Source of the DNA: Leptospira vanthielii serovar Holland str. Waz Holland = ATCC 700522
GTDB lineage: Bacteria > Spirochaetota > Leptospiria > Leptospirales > Leptospiraceae
Assembly: GCF_000332455.1 (NCBI RefSeq)
Contig: NZ_AOGY02000070.1
Coordinates: 1 to 64,000 of the forward strand
Direction of reading: 5' to 3'
Length of the DNA stretch: 64,000 nucleotides
The translations under genes and the position numbers were made by a program. Shown one piece after another: positions 17,415 through 26,289 of this stretch. Numbering within the stretch: the stretch's first letter is position 1; each line of letters starts with the position of its first letter. A model generated the notes under the pieces. That model made no database searches. It was not told where the DNA came from and was given only the letters and a program-made list of their open reading frames with translations.

Positions 17415-17741
17415 ATGAAACGCACGGAACTAGAACGCAGGGAACGAGAACTGCGAAAAGCAGAAAAGAAAAAAATCCAACCTGGTGAAAAAGAAGCCAT
17501 GAGCGTGGGCGACTATATCGATACCCTTTTTGGAATGTTTCGCTATGATTCGGATGAGATTTTTAATGCAGCCGAAGATGAAAACATTCTAGAAATTCTG
17601 GAAAACATGAAAATGGAACATCCAGAAAAACAATGGGATGTAATCATTCGCAAGGCTGTGAATAAAACCAAAGTGGAACAAAAAGAAAAGGCTTACGACT
17701 CCCTTCGTATCCTTGCAGGGATTCCTGCCGTCACCGCTTAA
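17415..17741 (+). CDS. Conserved-looking small charged protein, unknown
   Basis: A 108-residue cytoplasmic protein starting at ATG 17415 (MKRTELERRERELRK), preceded by a long basic/acidic helix that looks like a coiled coil. The rest (SVGDYIDTLFGMFRYDSDEIFNA, quoted in part) is helical and acidic. A start at 17367 is possible but would add a non-helical segment lying in the promoter region of the divergent Cys-rich gene. No domain recognised. It precedes the SpoIIE-type gene by 68 bp. Confidence 0.6.
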   Translation: MKRTELERRERELRKAEKKKIQPGEKEAMSVGDYIDTLFGMFRYDSDEIFNAAEDENILEILENMKMEHPEKQWDVIIRKAVNKTKVEQKEKAYDSLRILAGIPAVTA

Positions 17742-17809
17742 TTCCTTTTTTTCCGCTACAAACAGATTTACAACGGAAGGTCTTCGTCTCATACTTGTGA
17801 CCTTCCTGT

Positions 17810-19792
17810 ATGAAACAGACCTTCACCTTCATTCTGTTATGTCTCTTTCATACCAACCTATTTTCTAACCCAAAAGACTGTCCAAACACAAGTCCAGTTC
17901 CGCTTTCTGTCACGAATGGAAATACCTACGACCTTTCCGACCATTTGGTTTATTTCACTGCGAGTCCTTCCCTCCATTCGGTGGCCGAAGTTTCTCACCA
18001 ATTCCAAACAACAGCATTACAAAAATCAAATGGAGTCATTCCCAATTTCGGAAACACCGACAAACAGTATTGGTTTTGTTTTGTCATTCATAATGATGAA
18101 AACGAGTCCAAACAAATCATCACTTACATCAAATATCCACTATTAGATGATGTCAAATTTTTCGCATTACGGGAATCAGGTGAAATTTCAGAAAACCAAC
18201 AAGGTAGACGATTCCCATTCGAAAACCGAGACATTGATTATCGAGGGTTTAGTTTTGCAACGGATTTATTAACAAAAGAAACCGTAACTTATTTTGTAGG
18301 AGTAAAAACAGATAGTTCCATGTCGGTCCCCCTCATGGTAGCAGAAGAAAAGAATTTTTATACTTTTGTCTCTTTTGATACTCTCCTCCAAGGTATTTTT
18401 TTTGGGATTGTCGGTGTGATGAGTATTTACAATCTTTTTGTCTATTTTATGGTGCGAGACAAAGCATACATCTTTTATGTTTTGTATTTACTTATTTCAG
18501 CAATTTTGTTTCAATTTTCGCTCCAAGGTTTGTTACCTGTTTTATTTTTCCCGAACTCACCTGAGTTCGTTTATAATTCGCATAACCTTCTCTACTTTCT
18601 ATTTTTATTCACTTGTTTTCCGATGAGCATCACCTTTATGAACCTAAAGGAAAATGCACCTCTCATCTACAAATGGTTTTTGGCATTAGCAACCATTCCT
18701 ATCATTAGCATTTGCCTACTTCCTTTTTTACCGTACCGCCTAATGAACCAAGCTGGAGATATTTTTTCCTTTTTACTCGCATTCTTTGCTTTGTTTGTTT
18801 CTTATTACATCGCATTCGTAAAAAAATTTCCTCCAGCACGATTCTATTTTTCCGGATATTTGATGGTGATTGTTGGAGGACTCGCCACCGTTCTAAGATA
18901 TATGGGATTTTTTCCGGTGAATGCTTTCACAGAAAATTCATTCCAAGTAGGAATGGCTATCGAAGTGTTACTCATGGCATTTGGTCTGGGAGATAGAATT
19001 TCCGTTGTTCGCAAAGAAAAAGACAAAATTCAATTCAAAGCAGAAATCAACAAACAAAAGTTAATCGCTTATGGCAGAGAATTAAAATTAGCCCAAAAAC
19101 TCCAGGAATCCACTCTCCCACAAATCCTTCCCAAATTTCCAGGACTCGTCATCAAAACAGGATACTTCCCTGCTTCTTTGGTAGGTGGTGATTTTTACGA
19201 TATCTCCGTTTTTGGGAAACACCAGATCTGTTGTTTGATTGCCGATGTGACTGGACACGGAGTACCGGCCGCCATTGAAGCTGCCATGTTAAAGATCGCT
19301 TACATGCAGACGTTAGCTTTTGCCAACAAACCAGGAAAGGTTTTGGAAAGTATCAATGTATCCCTTGCCGGAAATTATAAAAATCAATTTTTGACGGCTA
19401 GTGCTATCTTTATCGATTTGGAACTAAAACAATTAAAAGTGGCAAACGCAGGTCATCCCGCCTTATACAAGTTCAATGAAAATTCCACTTCAATCGAGGT
19501 GATCAGACCCAAAGGGAAACTCATCGGATATTCCAAAGAAGTACATTACCCAGAAGAAGTTCACAAACTATCTCCTGGTGATAAAATTTTACTATTTACA
19601 GATGGAATTTGGGATTTATGGGAAAATGGAGACTCAGATTCAGGGGAAGAAGAGCTTTTGGACTGGTTACTCGTCAGAAAAAAAGAATCGGTGGAAGCTT
19701 TGTATGGCGGTATTGATGGACACATTCGCCTACGGAACAAAGAAGGTCCCGCAGACGATGATATAACTTTTATTCTATTCGAAATTACATAA
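17810..19792 (+). CDS. 7TMR-DISM sensor with SpoIIE-type PP2C phosphatase
   Basis: A 660-residue membrane protein. A signal peptide (ending LFSNPKDC) and a periplasmic 7TMR-DISMED2-like domain (about 30-190) precede seven membrane helices (about 195-395). A short coiled coil (KLAQKLQESTLPQ) leads into a SpoIIE phosphatase domain (about 440-655) with GGDFYDI, CLIADVTGHGVPAA and the final Asp cluster GPADDDITF. Such proteins dephosphorylate anti-anti-sigma factors or related proteins in response to an external ligand. No partner-switch gene is nearby. The start follows a pyrimidine-rich gap. Confidence 0.88.
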   Translation: MKQTFTFILLCLFHTNLFSNPKDCPNTSPVPLSVTNGNTYDLSDHLVYFTASPSLHSVAEVSHQFQTTALQKSNGVIPNFGNTDKQYWFCFVIHNDENESKQIITYIKYPLLDDVKFFALRESGEISENQQGRRFPFENRDIDYRGFSFATDLLTKETVTYFVGVKTDSSMSVPLMVAEEKNFYTFVSFDTLLQGIFFGIVGVMSIYNLFVYFMVRDKAYIFYVLYLLISAILFQFSLQGLLPVLFFPNSPEFVYNSHNLLYFLFLFTCFPMSITFMNLKENAPLIYKWFLALATIPIISICLLPFLPYRLMNQAGDIFSFLLAFFALFVSYYIAFVKKFPPARFYFSGYLMVIVGGLATVLRYMGFFPVNAFTENSFQVGMAIEVLLMAFGLGDRISVVRKEKDKIQFKAEINKQKLIAYGRELKLAQKLQESTLPQILPKFPGLVIKTGYFPASLVGGDFYDISVFGKHQICCLIADVTGHGVPAAIEAAMLKIAYMQTLAFANKPGKVLESINVSLAGNYKNQFLTASAIFIDLELKQLKVANAGHPALYKFNENSTSIEVIRPKGKLIGYSKEVHYPEEVHKLSPGDKILLFTDGIWDLWENGDSDSGEEELLDWLLVRKKESVEALYGGIDGHIRLRNKEGPADDDITFILFEIT

Positions 19793-19798
19793 CAGAAA

Positions 19799-19819
19799 AT
19801 GCGGACTAAACGTCCGCAT
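19799..19819. terminator. Hairpin between convergent genes
   Basis: Perfect stem ATGCGGAC / GTCCGCAT with a 5-base loop between the SpoIIE gene and the convergent transporter gene, overlapping the latter's last codons. No T-run follows, so termination strength is uncertain. Confidence 0.45.
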
Positions 19820-21482
19820 AAATTGCCGCATTTAATAGTCTGGAAATATTGTCTAAGTTACGAGAAATATCGCGGTAAAGTAGAGCTGGCATCAAATTCT
19901 CTTTTTTCTGATACTTTTTCTTTTTCACTTTAGAATCGTTCTTTTTGATGGAACGAATCATTTGGAAACGATACTCACGACTTTGGTTACGAATCTGTGG
20001 ATTACCAAGGATATCAAAAGTTTCACTTTGTTCTAAGTTCACGAGCAAAATGTCGTAGTGATGTTTGAGTAAATCCATTTGTTCTTTTACGGAATTACCG
20101 AACGTTTTGTCCAAGGAAACTTTTTGACGGTGAGATTTACGCATCTTTCTTGCAATCGATGCAAAGTTATCCCCCATCTCTTCGACTGCCTTCACCCTTT
20201 CCATAATTCCTAAAACATCTTTCGCGTAGTTACCAGTAATACCGGTCTCTTGGATTTGGTTTAGGTAGGTAAGAACTTCGGATCGAACTTGGTCTAACTC
20301 TTCTTCTTTTTTTAATACCTGAAGGACACGAGAGGCATCAAAAGGTTGTAATAAAATTTGTTCTGTCAAACGAAGGAAATCATAAGTATCACGAATGATT
20401 TTTTTAGTGAACTCAACCAATTCCACCATCGCAAGCTCTGTAGTTTTCACAGCCCCAGCTTGCAATAAACGAATGGAATCTTTGTCTTTTCCTGTTTTCG
20501 ACGCAAGTCCATCCACAATGGCACTCACCACTTTGGTGATTGTATTCACAAACCAAATGAGAACGAGTGTGTTTGTAATGTTAAACATTGTATGGAAAAG
20601 AGAGATATGGAATCTTGTAGATTCTTTATCTGTAAGTGGATCCCCTGGAATCAAATCATCTACAATGCCTGTGAAAAATTTAAAAAATAGTAAGGCCCAT
20701 AAAACTCCGAACACATTGAACATCGTATGCGCCAAAGCAGCCTTTTTAGCATTCCGATTTCCCGGAATGGCAGCAAGGTTTGCTGTAATGGTAGTTCCTA
20801 TGTTTTCACCAAGGATCATACCATAAGCGGCATCAATCGGGATATAACCTGAGAATGCGAGAGTGATGGTAATGGTTGTGGAAGCAGAAGAAGATTGGAT
20901 GACAATGGTTAAAAAGGCCCCAATCAAAACGAATAACAATATGGTGTTGAATCCCATATTTGTGTATTGTTGCAAAAATAGAAAACTTTCTGGATCCTTT
21001 GCGCTATCAGGAACGGCAGTTTTTAAATAATCCAATCCTAAAAACAAAAATCCAAACCCGATGAGGAAACTTCCCCAACCGGACCTGCTTTCTTTTCTTG
21101 AAAAATTTAAGATCACCCCTGCGGCAACCGCCGGTAAGGCGAAGGTGGCAATGTTGAACTTAAAACCTAAAAAAGAAACAATCCATGCGGTGATGGTGGT
21201 TCCAATATTGGCTCCCATGATGACACCGATGGCTTGGGCGAGTGAAATTAAACCGGCATTTACAAATCCAACCACAAGAACGGTGGTTGCAGAACTGGAT
21301 TGTATTGTAGATGTAATAAAAAGTCCGCTAAAAACAGCAGACACTCTATTTCTCGTCATCGACGAAAGAAAGGAACGAAGCCGATCTCCCGCCACGCGTT
21401 GTAAGGACTCACTTAGTAATTTCATCCCATAGATGAAAATCCCGAGTCCGCCTAAAACCTGAATGAGTAGTGACCAATTCAT
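19806..21482 (-). CDS. Na+/phosphate symporter family protein with PhoU-like tail
   Basis: About 558 residues from ATG 21482 (MNWSLLIQVLGGLGIF). Two inverted repeats carry the family QSSSATT motifs (TIQSSSATTVLVVGF and IQSSSASTTITITLAF) and the GANIGTTITA / GENIGTTITA pairs. A helical PhoU-like domain (about 350-550) follows. The family imports phosphate with sodium; the PhoU-like part may regulate it. A TTG start at 21506 is possible but less likely. Phosphate transport is inferred from the family. Confidence 0.87.
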   Translation of the reverse strand: MNWSLLIQVLGGLGIFIYGMKLLSESLQRVAGDRLRSFLSSMTRNRVSAVFSGLFITSTIQSSSATTVLVVGFVNAGLISLAQAIGVIMGANIGTTITAWIVSFLGFKFNIATFALPAVAAGVILNFSRKESRSGWGSFLIGFGFLFLGLDYLKTAVPDSAKDPESFLFLQQYTNMGFNTILLFVLIGAFLTIVIQSSSASTTITITLAFSGYIPIDAAYGMILGENIGTTITANLAAIPGNRNAKKAALAHTMFNVFGVLWALLFFKFFTGIVDDLIPGDPLTDKESTRFHISLFHTMFNITNTLVLIWFVNTITKVVSAIVDGLASKTGKDKDSIRLLQAGAVKTTELAMVELVEFTKKIIRDTYDFLRLTEQILLQPFDASRVLQVLKKEEELDQVRSEVLTYLNQIQETGITGNYAKDVLGIMERVKAVEEMGDNFASIARKMRKSHRQKVSLDKTFGNSVKEQMDLLKHHYDILLVNLEQSETFDILGNPQIRNQSREYRFQMIRSIKKNDSKVKKKKYQKKENLMPALLYRDISRNLDNISRLLNAAIYADV

Positions 21483-21575
21483 AGATGTAATATTTCCAAG
21501 GTTCAATTTCTTCGATTACAATTTGGTACCAACCTTTTATTCGGTTGCAGTATTTTTTTCCATTGGCAAAGTGTA

Positions 21576-22067
21576 ATGAATATGTCAAAAACCATCAGCA
21601 AAGGAATGGTTGTAGGATTTTCCTATCACCTAAAGAACGCCCAGGGAGAAACTCTGGACCAATCAGAAGAACCGTTATTATACCTCCACGGCTGGCAAAA
21701 TATTATTCCCGGTTTGGAAAAAGAACTAGAAGGATTAGTGAACGGCGATTCTAAAAATGTAACTGTACCACCTGAAGATGGTTATGGGACATATAACGAA
21801 GAACTTATTTTTCAAGTTCCCAAAACAGAACTTCCACCGGATGCTGAGTTAGAAGTGGGAATGGAATTCCAAACGGATACTCCAGAAGGTAGAATGGTTC
21901 TATATCTTCAAGAAGTTAGGGATGCCGAAGTCATTCTGAACGGCAATCATCCGTTAGCTGGAGAGACTCTCCACTTTGCGGTGACAATTAAGTCCATTCG
22001 CGAAGCGACTGAAGAAGAATTACAACATGGTCACGTGCACGGTCCAGGCGGACACCACCACCATTAA
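21576..22067 (+). CDS. SlyD-like FKBP-type peptidyl-prolyl isomerase
   Basis: A 163-residue cytoplasmic protein. The FKBP half sites MVVGFSYHLKNAQGE and EGLVNGDSK surround an IF (insert-in-flap) domain around EDGYGTYNEELIFQVP. The C-terminus HGHVHGPGGHHHH is a natural histidine-rich tail, as in SlyD, that binds nickel or other metal. The function is prolyl isomerisation and chaperoning, possibly metal insertion. An ATG at 21582 is an alternative start. It stands alone with its own promoter region. Confidence 0.88.
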   Translation: MNMSKTISKGMVVGFSYHLKNAQGETLDQSEEPLLYLHGWQNIIPGLEKELEGLVNGDSKNVTVPPEDGYGTYNEELIFQVPKTELPPDAELEVGMEFQTDTPEGRMVLYLQEVRDAEVILNGNHPLAGETLHFAVTIKSIREATEEELQHGHVHGPGGHHHH

Positions 22068-22324
22068 TAGTTTTCTTTTTTCGATATTTTCCCTCTGAGT
22101 CTTCTTTCGGATTGCTTTTTTTTTAAAGGGTAATTAGACTGACGGAAGATTCAGAGTATTGTTGATTTTCACCGCCGAAGTAGTCCTTTCAAGCTTGCAC
22201 GCTGGTAGCTTTCCCAAGTTTTTCCCTGCATTTTTCTGGAGTTCTTACCCAAAATCCCGTAAAGGGTTCCGACGATTGTAAATCTAGAATTCCCGAGTCG
22301 ACTTTAACAAACAGGACAAAAACT

Positions 22325-22588
22325 ATGTCAGTAAACATTTATGTTGGCAACCTCTCTTACGATATGACTGAAGGTAAACTCACTGAGCTTTTCGGAGCAC
22401 ACGGTGCAGTAACTTCTGCAAAAATCATCACTGACCAGTATTCTGGTCGTTCTAAAGGTTTCGGATTCATCGAAATGAAAGATGGAAAAGAAGCTGATAA
22501 CGCGATCAAAGATCTTAACGGAAAAAACATCCTTAACCGTGAGATGAAAGTAAACATCGCAAAACCTAAAACTAACAACTGGAGATAA
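22325..22588 (+). CDS. RRM-type RNA-binding protein
   Basis: An 87-residue single-domain RNA-recognition-motif protein. RNP2 is IYVGNLSY and RNP1 is KGFGFIEM, both intact with aromatic residues for base stacking. It resembles the cyanobacterial Rbp-type proteins that act at low temperature. It has a long upstream gap (257 bp) with T-rich and palindromic stretches and a strong terminator behind it, so it is a monocistronic transcript with a possibly regulated leader. An AGGA site lies before the ATG. Confidence 0.9.
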   Translation: MSVNIYVGNLSYDMTEGKLTELFGAHGAVTSAKIITDQYSGRSKGFGFIEMKDGKEADNAIKDLNGKNILNREMKVNIAKPKTNNWR

Positions 22589-22600
22589 TCTAGTTTGTCA

Positions 22601-22639
22601 AAAATCCGTCGCTTAACGTTGTTTAAGTGACGGATTTTT
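22601..22639 (+). terminator. Rho-independent terminator of the RRM gene
   Basis: Long stem AAAATCCGTCGCTTAA / TTTAAGTGACGGATTTT (one mismatch) followed by a run of T, 12 bp after the stop codon. Confidence 0.85.
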
Positions 22640-22719
22640 TTTGCCTATTTGGTTTTACAAAACCAAATCCCATTGACATTCGATCGATCACCATATAGTA
22701 TTACGATAAGGGTATCGAT

Positions 22720-22926
22720 ATGGGAAAAGTAACTGTCTCACCAAAATTTCAAGTAGTCATTCCAAAAGAAATTCGCGAACAAATCGGTGTCAAAGCTGGG
22801 ATGAAACTCGAAATCATAACCTTTGGGAATCGTATGGAGTTAATTCCCATAGAACCCATTAAAAAATTAAAAGGTTCGTTATTCGGGATGGATCCAAAAT
22901 TAGAAAGGGATGGAGATCGGATTTGA
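22720..22926 (+). CDS. AbrB/SpoVT-type antitoxin
   Basis: A 68-residue DNA-binding protein with the swapped-hairpin motif VTVSPKFQVVIPKEIREQIG, quoted in part, near the N-terminus. The C-terminal tail (KKLKGSLFGMDPKLERDGDRI) would wrap the toxin. Its stop overlaps the PIN toxin start by four bases (TTGA). Together they form a VapBC-type type II toxin-antitoxin module. Confidence 0.85.
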   Translation: MGKVTVSPKFQVVIPKEIREQIGVKAGMKLEIITFGNRMELIPIEPIKKLKGSLFGMDPKLERDGDRI

Positions 22927-23300
22927 ATGTCGTTGATTCCTCCGGGTGGTTAGAATATTTCAGTGGAACGAGTCGAGCCAATCTATTTGCTGAAGCCATT
23001 GAAAAAACAGAAATCTTAATTGTCCCCAGTTTGTCCTTATTTGAAATCTTCAAAAAAGTTTATAAAGAACGAGGTGAGGACCTTGCTCTGAAAATGGTTG
23101 CTCATATGCAACTCGGCACGGTCGTCAATTTAGATTCTAGAATATCAATCTATGCCGCAAAGATCAGTGTGGAAAAATCAATACCTATGGCAGATAGCAT
23201 CATTTATGCAACGGCCCAATTAAACAAAGCAACCCTTTGGACCCAAGATAATGATTTTCAAGGACTACCAGGAGTGAAGTTTTTCGAAAAGAAAAACTGA
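22923..23300 (+). CDS. vapC: VapC-type PIN-domain toxin
   Basis: A 125-residue PIN-domain ribonuclease. The acidic residues are in place: D in MNVVDSSGWLEY, E in LFEIFKKV, D in MADSIIYATA and the final D pair in WTQDNDF. The TTG start at 22923 overlaps the antitoxin stop. VapC toxins cleave tRNA or rRNA, and the target cannot be told. The module lies between ordinary housekeeping genes. Confidence 0.85.
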   Translation: MNVVDSSGWLEYFSGTSRANLFAEAIEKTEILIVPSLSLFEIFKKVYKERGEDLALKMVAHMQLGTVVNLDSRISIYAAKISVEKSIPMADSIIYATAQLNKATLWTQDNDFQGLPGVKFFEKKN

Positions 23301-23324
23301 TTCGAGGATCCTTCGTTCACCCCC

Positions 23325-23777
23325 CTACAAAACCACCCGATACTTCGCCCTCATCTTTTCTATCTGTTCCTCTGGGATCTGGTGAATATTTTTTCCGCCA
23401 TGTCTGTTTTCCACAGTTACCACAAAAAACAAATATCCAAATTCATTCGCCAAACGTTCGTAAGGTTCTAGTTCCCAATCTAAAGTAAAGGTATTGTCAA
23501 CGATGACAAAAGGAATTCCCTCTTGCAAAGCCTCTTTGGTTTTTGATTCACATTCTTTGTAGGCCAGGTGATTTTTTTGATACTCAAAGTTATATTCTCC
23601 CGATTCATTTTCAAAATAGGAATCGATCGAGAAGATGGGTGCTCCGTTCGACAACGAAATCGTATTTGCTAAGGTAGTTTTTCCCGATCCGGGAATCCCT
23701 CGTAAGGCAAGGAGTGTTTTTTTGATTTGGATGGAATTTGGATTGGTTTTTTGGTCTGGCAAATTCTTAGATTCCAT
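23325..23777 (-). CDS. P-loop kinase-like ATPase
   Basis: A 150-residue protein with Walker A GIPGSGKTT near residues 27-35, an aspartate switch (FSIDSYF) and VIVDNTFTLDWEL. This resembles polynucleotide-kinase / zeta-toxin-like small kinases (N4BP2-like). The C-terminus EEQIEKMRAKYRVVL is short and basic. No antitoxin-like gene is next to it on the same strand, so I do not call it a toxin. The substrate is unknown. Confidence 0.7.
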   Translation of the reverse strand: MESKNLPDQKTNPNSIQIKKTLLALRGIPGSGKTTLANTISLSNGAPIFSIDSYFENESGEYNFEYQKNHLAYKECESKTKEALQEGIPFVIVDNTFTLDWELEPYERLANEFGYLFFVVTVENRHGGKNIHQIPEEQIEKMRAKYRVVL

Positions 23778-23874
23778 TCTCCAAACCCTAATTCTTTTTC
23801 CTTATCTGGAAAGAGAAAAATCTCGCAAGGAATACTTCTATCTGAAAGAATAGAACAGAATTAAGGAGACTTTT

Positions 23875-24246
23875 GTGTCATACGAAGCTTATAAACTCAT
23901 CCATATTTTCGGAATGTATTTGTTATTTTTATCTCTGGGAGGAGTTACCCTCTACACCATCAACGGTGGAAAAAAATCGGAAAACAAATTCAAAACGGTA
24001 GCTGCCATCACTCACGGTGTGGCTCTCATTCTTCTTTTCGTTGCGGGATTTGGCCTCATGAAATTTCGAGGGATCTCCCATTCGGCGATGCCAGTTTGGG
24101 TCATTTTGAAAATTGTCATCTGGCTTGCGTTTGGTGGACTTTTGGCCCTTGCTTCCAAAAAAGAGAAATTTGCCAAAATCCTTTGGTATGTGTTTCCACT
24201 TTTAGGATTGTTGGCAGCCTACCTTGCGTTCTACCAACCTTTTTAA
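23875..24246 (+). CDS. Small four-helix membrane protein, unknown
   Basis: A 123-residue protein with hydrophobic segments near 8-28, 45-63, 73-92 and 102-120, starting with GTG at 23875 behind a good AAGGAG site. It begins YEAYKLIHIFGMYLLF, a helix with a histidine that recalls SirB/heme-type membrane proteins, but I cannot assign a family. It precedes fumC by 130 bp. Confidence 0.65.
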   Translation: MSYEAYKLIHIFGMYLLFLSLGGVTLYTINGGKKSENKFKTVAAITHGVALILLFVAGFGLMKFRGISHSAMPVWVILKIVIWLAFGGLLALASKKEKFAKILWYVFPLLGLLAAYLAFYQPF

Positions 24247-24376
24247 TTTTTAAAAAATCTGCCTTTTCTCACAAGCGAGGGGGCAGTCCATTTTCCCTTC
24301 CCACTTTTTCTTTTTCTTTTCCCCCACTTACCGAGTCTGAAATTAGAATCTAAGACCAGGAATTTCTCGAGGGAAT

Positions 24377-25756
24377 ATGAAAACACGAATCGAAACCGAC
24401 TCTATGGGCGAAATTGAAGTGGAGGCATCTCGTTATTGGGGTGCCCAAACCGAACGTTCCCTCCACCACTTCCGCATCGGAACAGACAAATTTCCTAGAG
24501 AGATGATTCGAGCTCTAGGGATTTTAAAAAAATCAGCAGCACTGACAAACAAAGAGCTAGGAATCCTTTCGGCTGAAAAAATGGAACTCATTGTGAAGGC
24601 AGCGGAAGAAGTCGTTGTTGGAACGTTAGATGACCACTTCCCCCTTTCAGTATGGCAAACCGGATCGGGAACCCAAACTAATATGAATGTGAATGAAGTC
24701 ATTTCCAATAGAGCGATCGAAATGGCCGGTGGAGTTCTCGGTTCTAAAAAACCCATCCATCCCAATGACGATGTGAACAAAGCCCAAAGTTCCAACGATA
24801 CCTTTCCCACAGCCATGCATATTGCTTGTGTGGAAAGTTTGGTTCACAAACTCATACCCGCCTTACAAACGCTCCACGACACATTGGATCAAAAAGCAAA
24901 AAACTTTGCCAGTATCATCAAAATTGGTCGTACTCATTTACAGGATGCCACCCCTCTCACACTGGGTCAGGAATTTTCTGGCTATGTCCAACAATTAAAG
25001 TATTCGATAGAGAGAATCGAACGAGTGTTACCTTCTGTATACCGGTTGGCACTTGGGGGAACTGCTGTAGGGACAGGACTCAACACCCATCCCGAATTTG
25101 CAGTGCAGGTCGCGGCTACAATTGCCAAAGAAACAGGGCTCCCCTTTGTCACGGCGGAAAACAAATTTGAGGCACTCGCCGCACACGATTCCCTTGTGGA
25201 AGTGAGTGGAGTTTTGAAAACCATCGCCTGTTCCCTCATGAAGATCGCAAACGATATTCGCCTGTTGGCATCCGGACCAAGATGTGGGATTGGAGAAATT
25301 TCCATTCCTGAAAATGAACCAGGCTCTTCCATTATGCCAGGGAAAGTAAACCCCACACAATCCGAAGCCATGACCATGGTGGCAGCTCAAGTGATAGGAA
25401 ATGATGTGGCAGTGAACGTAGGTGGATCTTCTGGAAACTTTGAACTAAATGTATTCAAACCACTGATTATTTTTAATGTACTTAATTCTATACGGTTGTT
25501 AGCCGATGCTACAAATTCTTTTGAAGAACACTGTGCACGGGGAATTGAACCAAACCTAGAAACAATCGAACACAACCTAAAAAATTCACTGATGCTTGTG
25601 ACGGCTCTTAACCCACATATTGGCTATGATAAAGCTGCAAAGATTGCAAAAACTGCCCATAAAGAAAAATCCACTTTGAAAGAAGCAGGAATTCAGTTGG
25701 GAATATTGACGGCAGAACAGTTTGATGAATGGGTGAAACCGGAAGAGATGATTTGA
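24377..25756 (+). CDS. fumC: Fumarate hydratase class II
   Basis: Oxygen-stable, iron-free fumarase that interconverts fumarate and malate in the TCA cycle. The length of 459 residues is standard. Signatures visible are [19 protein letters not shown], the SSNDTFPTA substrate site, [17 protein letters not shown] [16 protein letters not shown] and the superfamily signature [14 protein letters not shown] class I fumarase is encoded 0.5 kb downstream on the opposite strand, so the strain has both types side by side. Confidence 0.95.
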   Translation: MKTRIETDSMGEIEVEASRYWGAQTERSLHHFRIGTDKFPREMIRALGILKKSAALTNKELGILSAEKMELIVKAAEEVVVGTLDDHFPLSVWQTGSGTQTNMNVNEVISNRAIEMAGGVLGSKKPIHPNDDVNKAQSSNDTFPTAMHIACVESLVHKLIPALQTLHDTLDQKAKNFASIIKIGRTHLQDATPLTLGQEFSGYVQQLKYSIERIERVLPSVYRLALGGTAVGTGLNTHPEFAVQVAATIAKETGLPFVTAENKFEALAAHDSLVEVSGVLKTIACSLMKIANDIRLLASGPRCGIGEISIPENEPGSSIMPGKVNPTQSEAMTMVAAQVIGNDVAVNVGGSSGNFELNVFKPLIIFNVLNSIRLLADATNSFEEHCARGIEPNLETIEHNLKNSLMLVTALNPHIGYDKAAKIAKTAHKEKSTLKEAGIQLGILTAEQFDEWVKPEEMI

Positions 25757-25766
25757 AATGATTGTA

Positions 25767-26186
25767 TCATTTCTTTTGTTCTCCGCTGCTGGACAAAGTT
25801 TTGAGAGCATTTCGAATCATATCCCAATAGTTTTTTCGCCAACCTTCTTCTACATCAGGAATCAGTGCCTTTGGCACACCGCGATGTGTTAAAGTTAATT
25901 CAGTTCCACCTTCAGTAGTTTCTTTGAATGTAAACGTAGCCATTGAAAAAATCCCTTCAGGAAAATCATTTCTTCTCCAGGCTTGCACAATTCTTCTCGA
26001 AGGTTCAAGGTCTACAATGATTCCAGATACCTTTCCAGACATGGTAGAAAAGTCACCGCCAATCCGTTTACTGATCATCGCAGTTTCCCCTGTGAGGGCC
26101 GTGACTTTCTTCGAATCTGCAATAAACTGGTAGATCGTCATTGGAGAAGCCTTAAATTTTACTTTTTGTTGGATCGTTTTACACAT
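25767..26186 (-). CDS. SRPBCC/AHSA1-like ligand-binding protein
   Basis: A 139-residue START-like fold protein. It begins KTIQQKVKFKASPMTIYQFI and has the middle strands EPSRRIVQAWRRNDFPEG and TELTLTHRGVP, then the terminal helix WRKNYWDMIRNALKTL. This is the AHSA1-type 'activator of Hsp90 ATPase homologue' pattern. The function of bacterial members is mostly unknown. It lies between the two fumarase genes, 10 bp from the end of fumC, convergent. Confidence 0.75.
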   Translation of the reverse strand: MCKTIQQKVKFKASPMTIYQFIADSKKVTALTGETAMISKRIGGDFSTMSGKVSGIIVDLEPSRRIVQAWRRNDFPEGIFSMATFTFKETTEGGTELTLTHRGVPKALIPDVEEGWRKNYWDMIRNALKTLSSSGEQKK

Positions 26187-26289
26187 CTTAGTTTGCCTTG
26201 TATCAGTTTCAAAATTCTGATCTGCACTTTTTAAACCGCGTTACAAGTTTTGGATTCACCTAATACAGTTCATTCTAAGAAATCAATTT

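Noticed and set aside
23325..23777. Zeta-toxin call for the P-loop kinase
   Set aside because: Only the P-loop and general kinase shape are seen; no epsilon-type antitoxin is adjacent.
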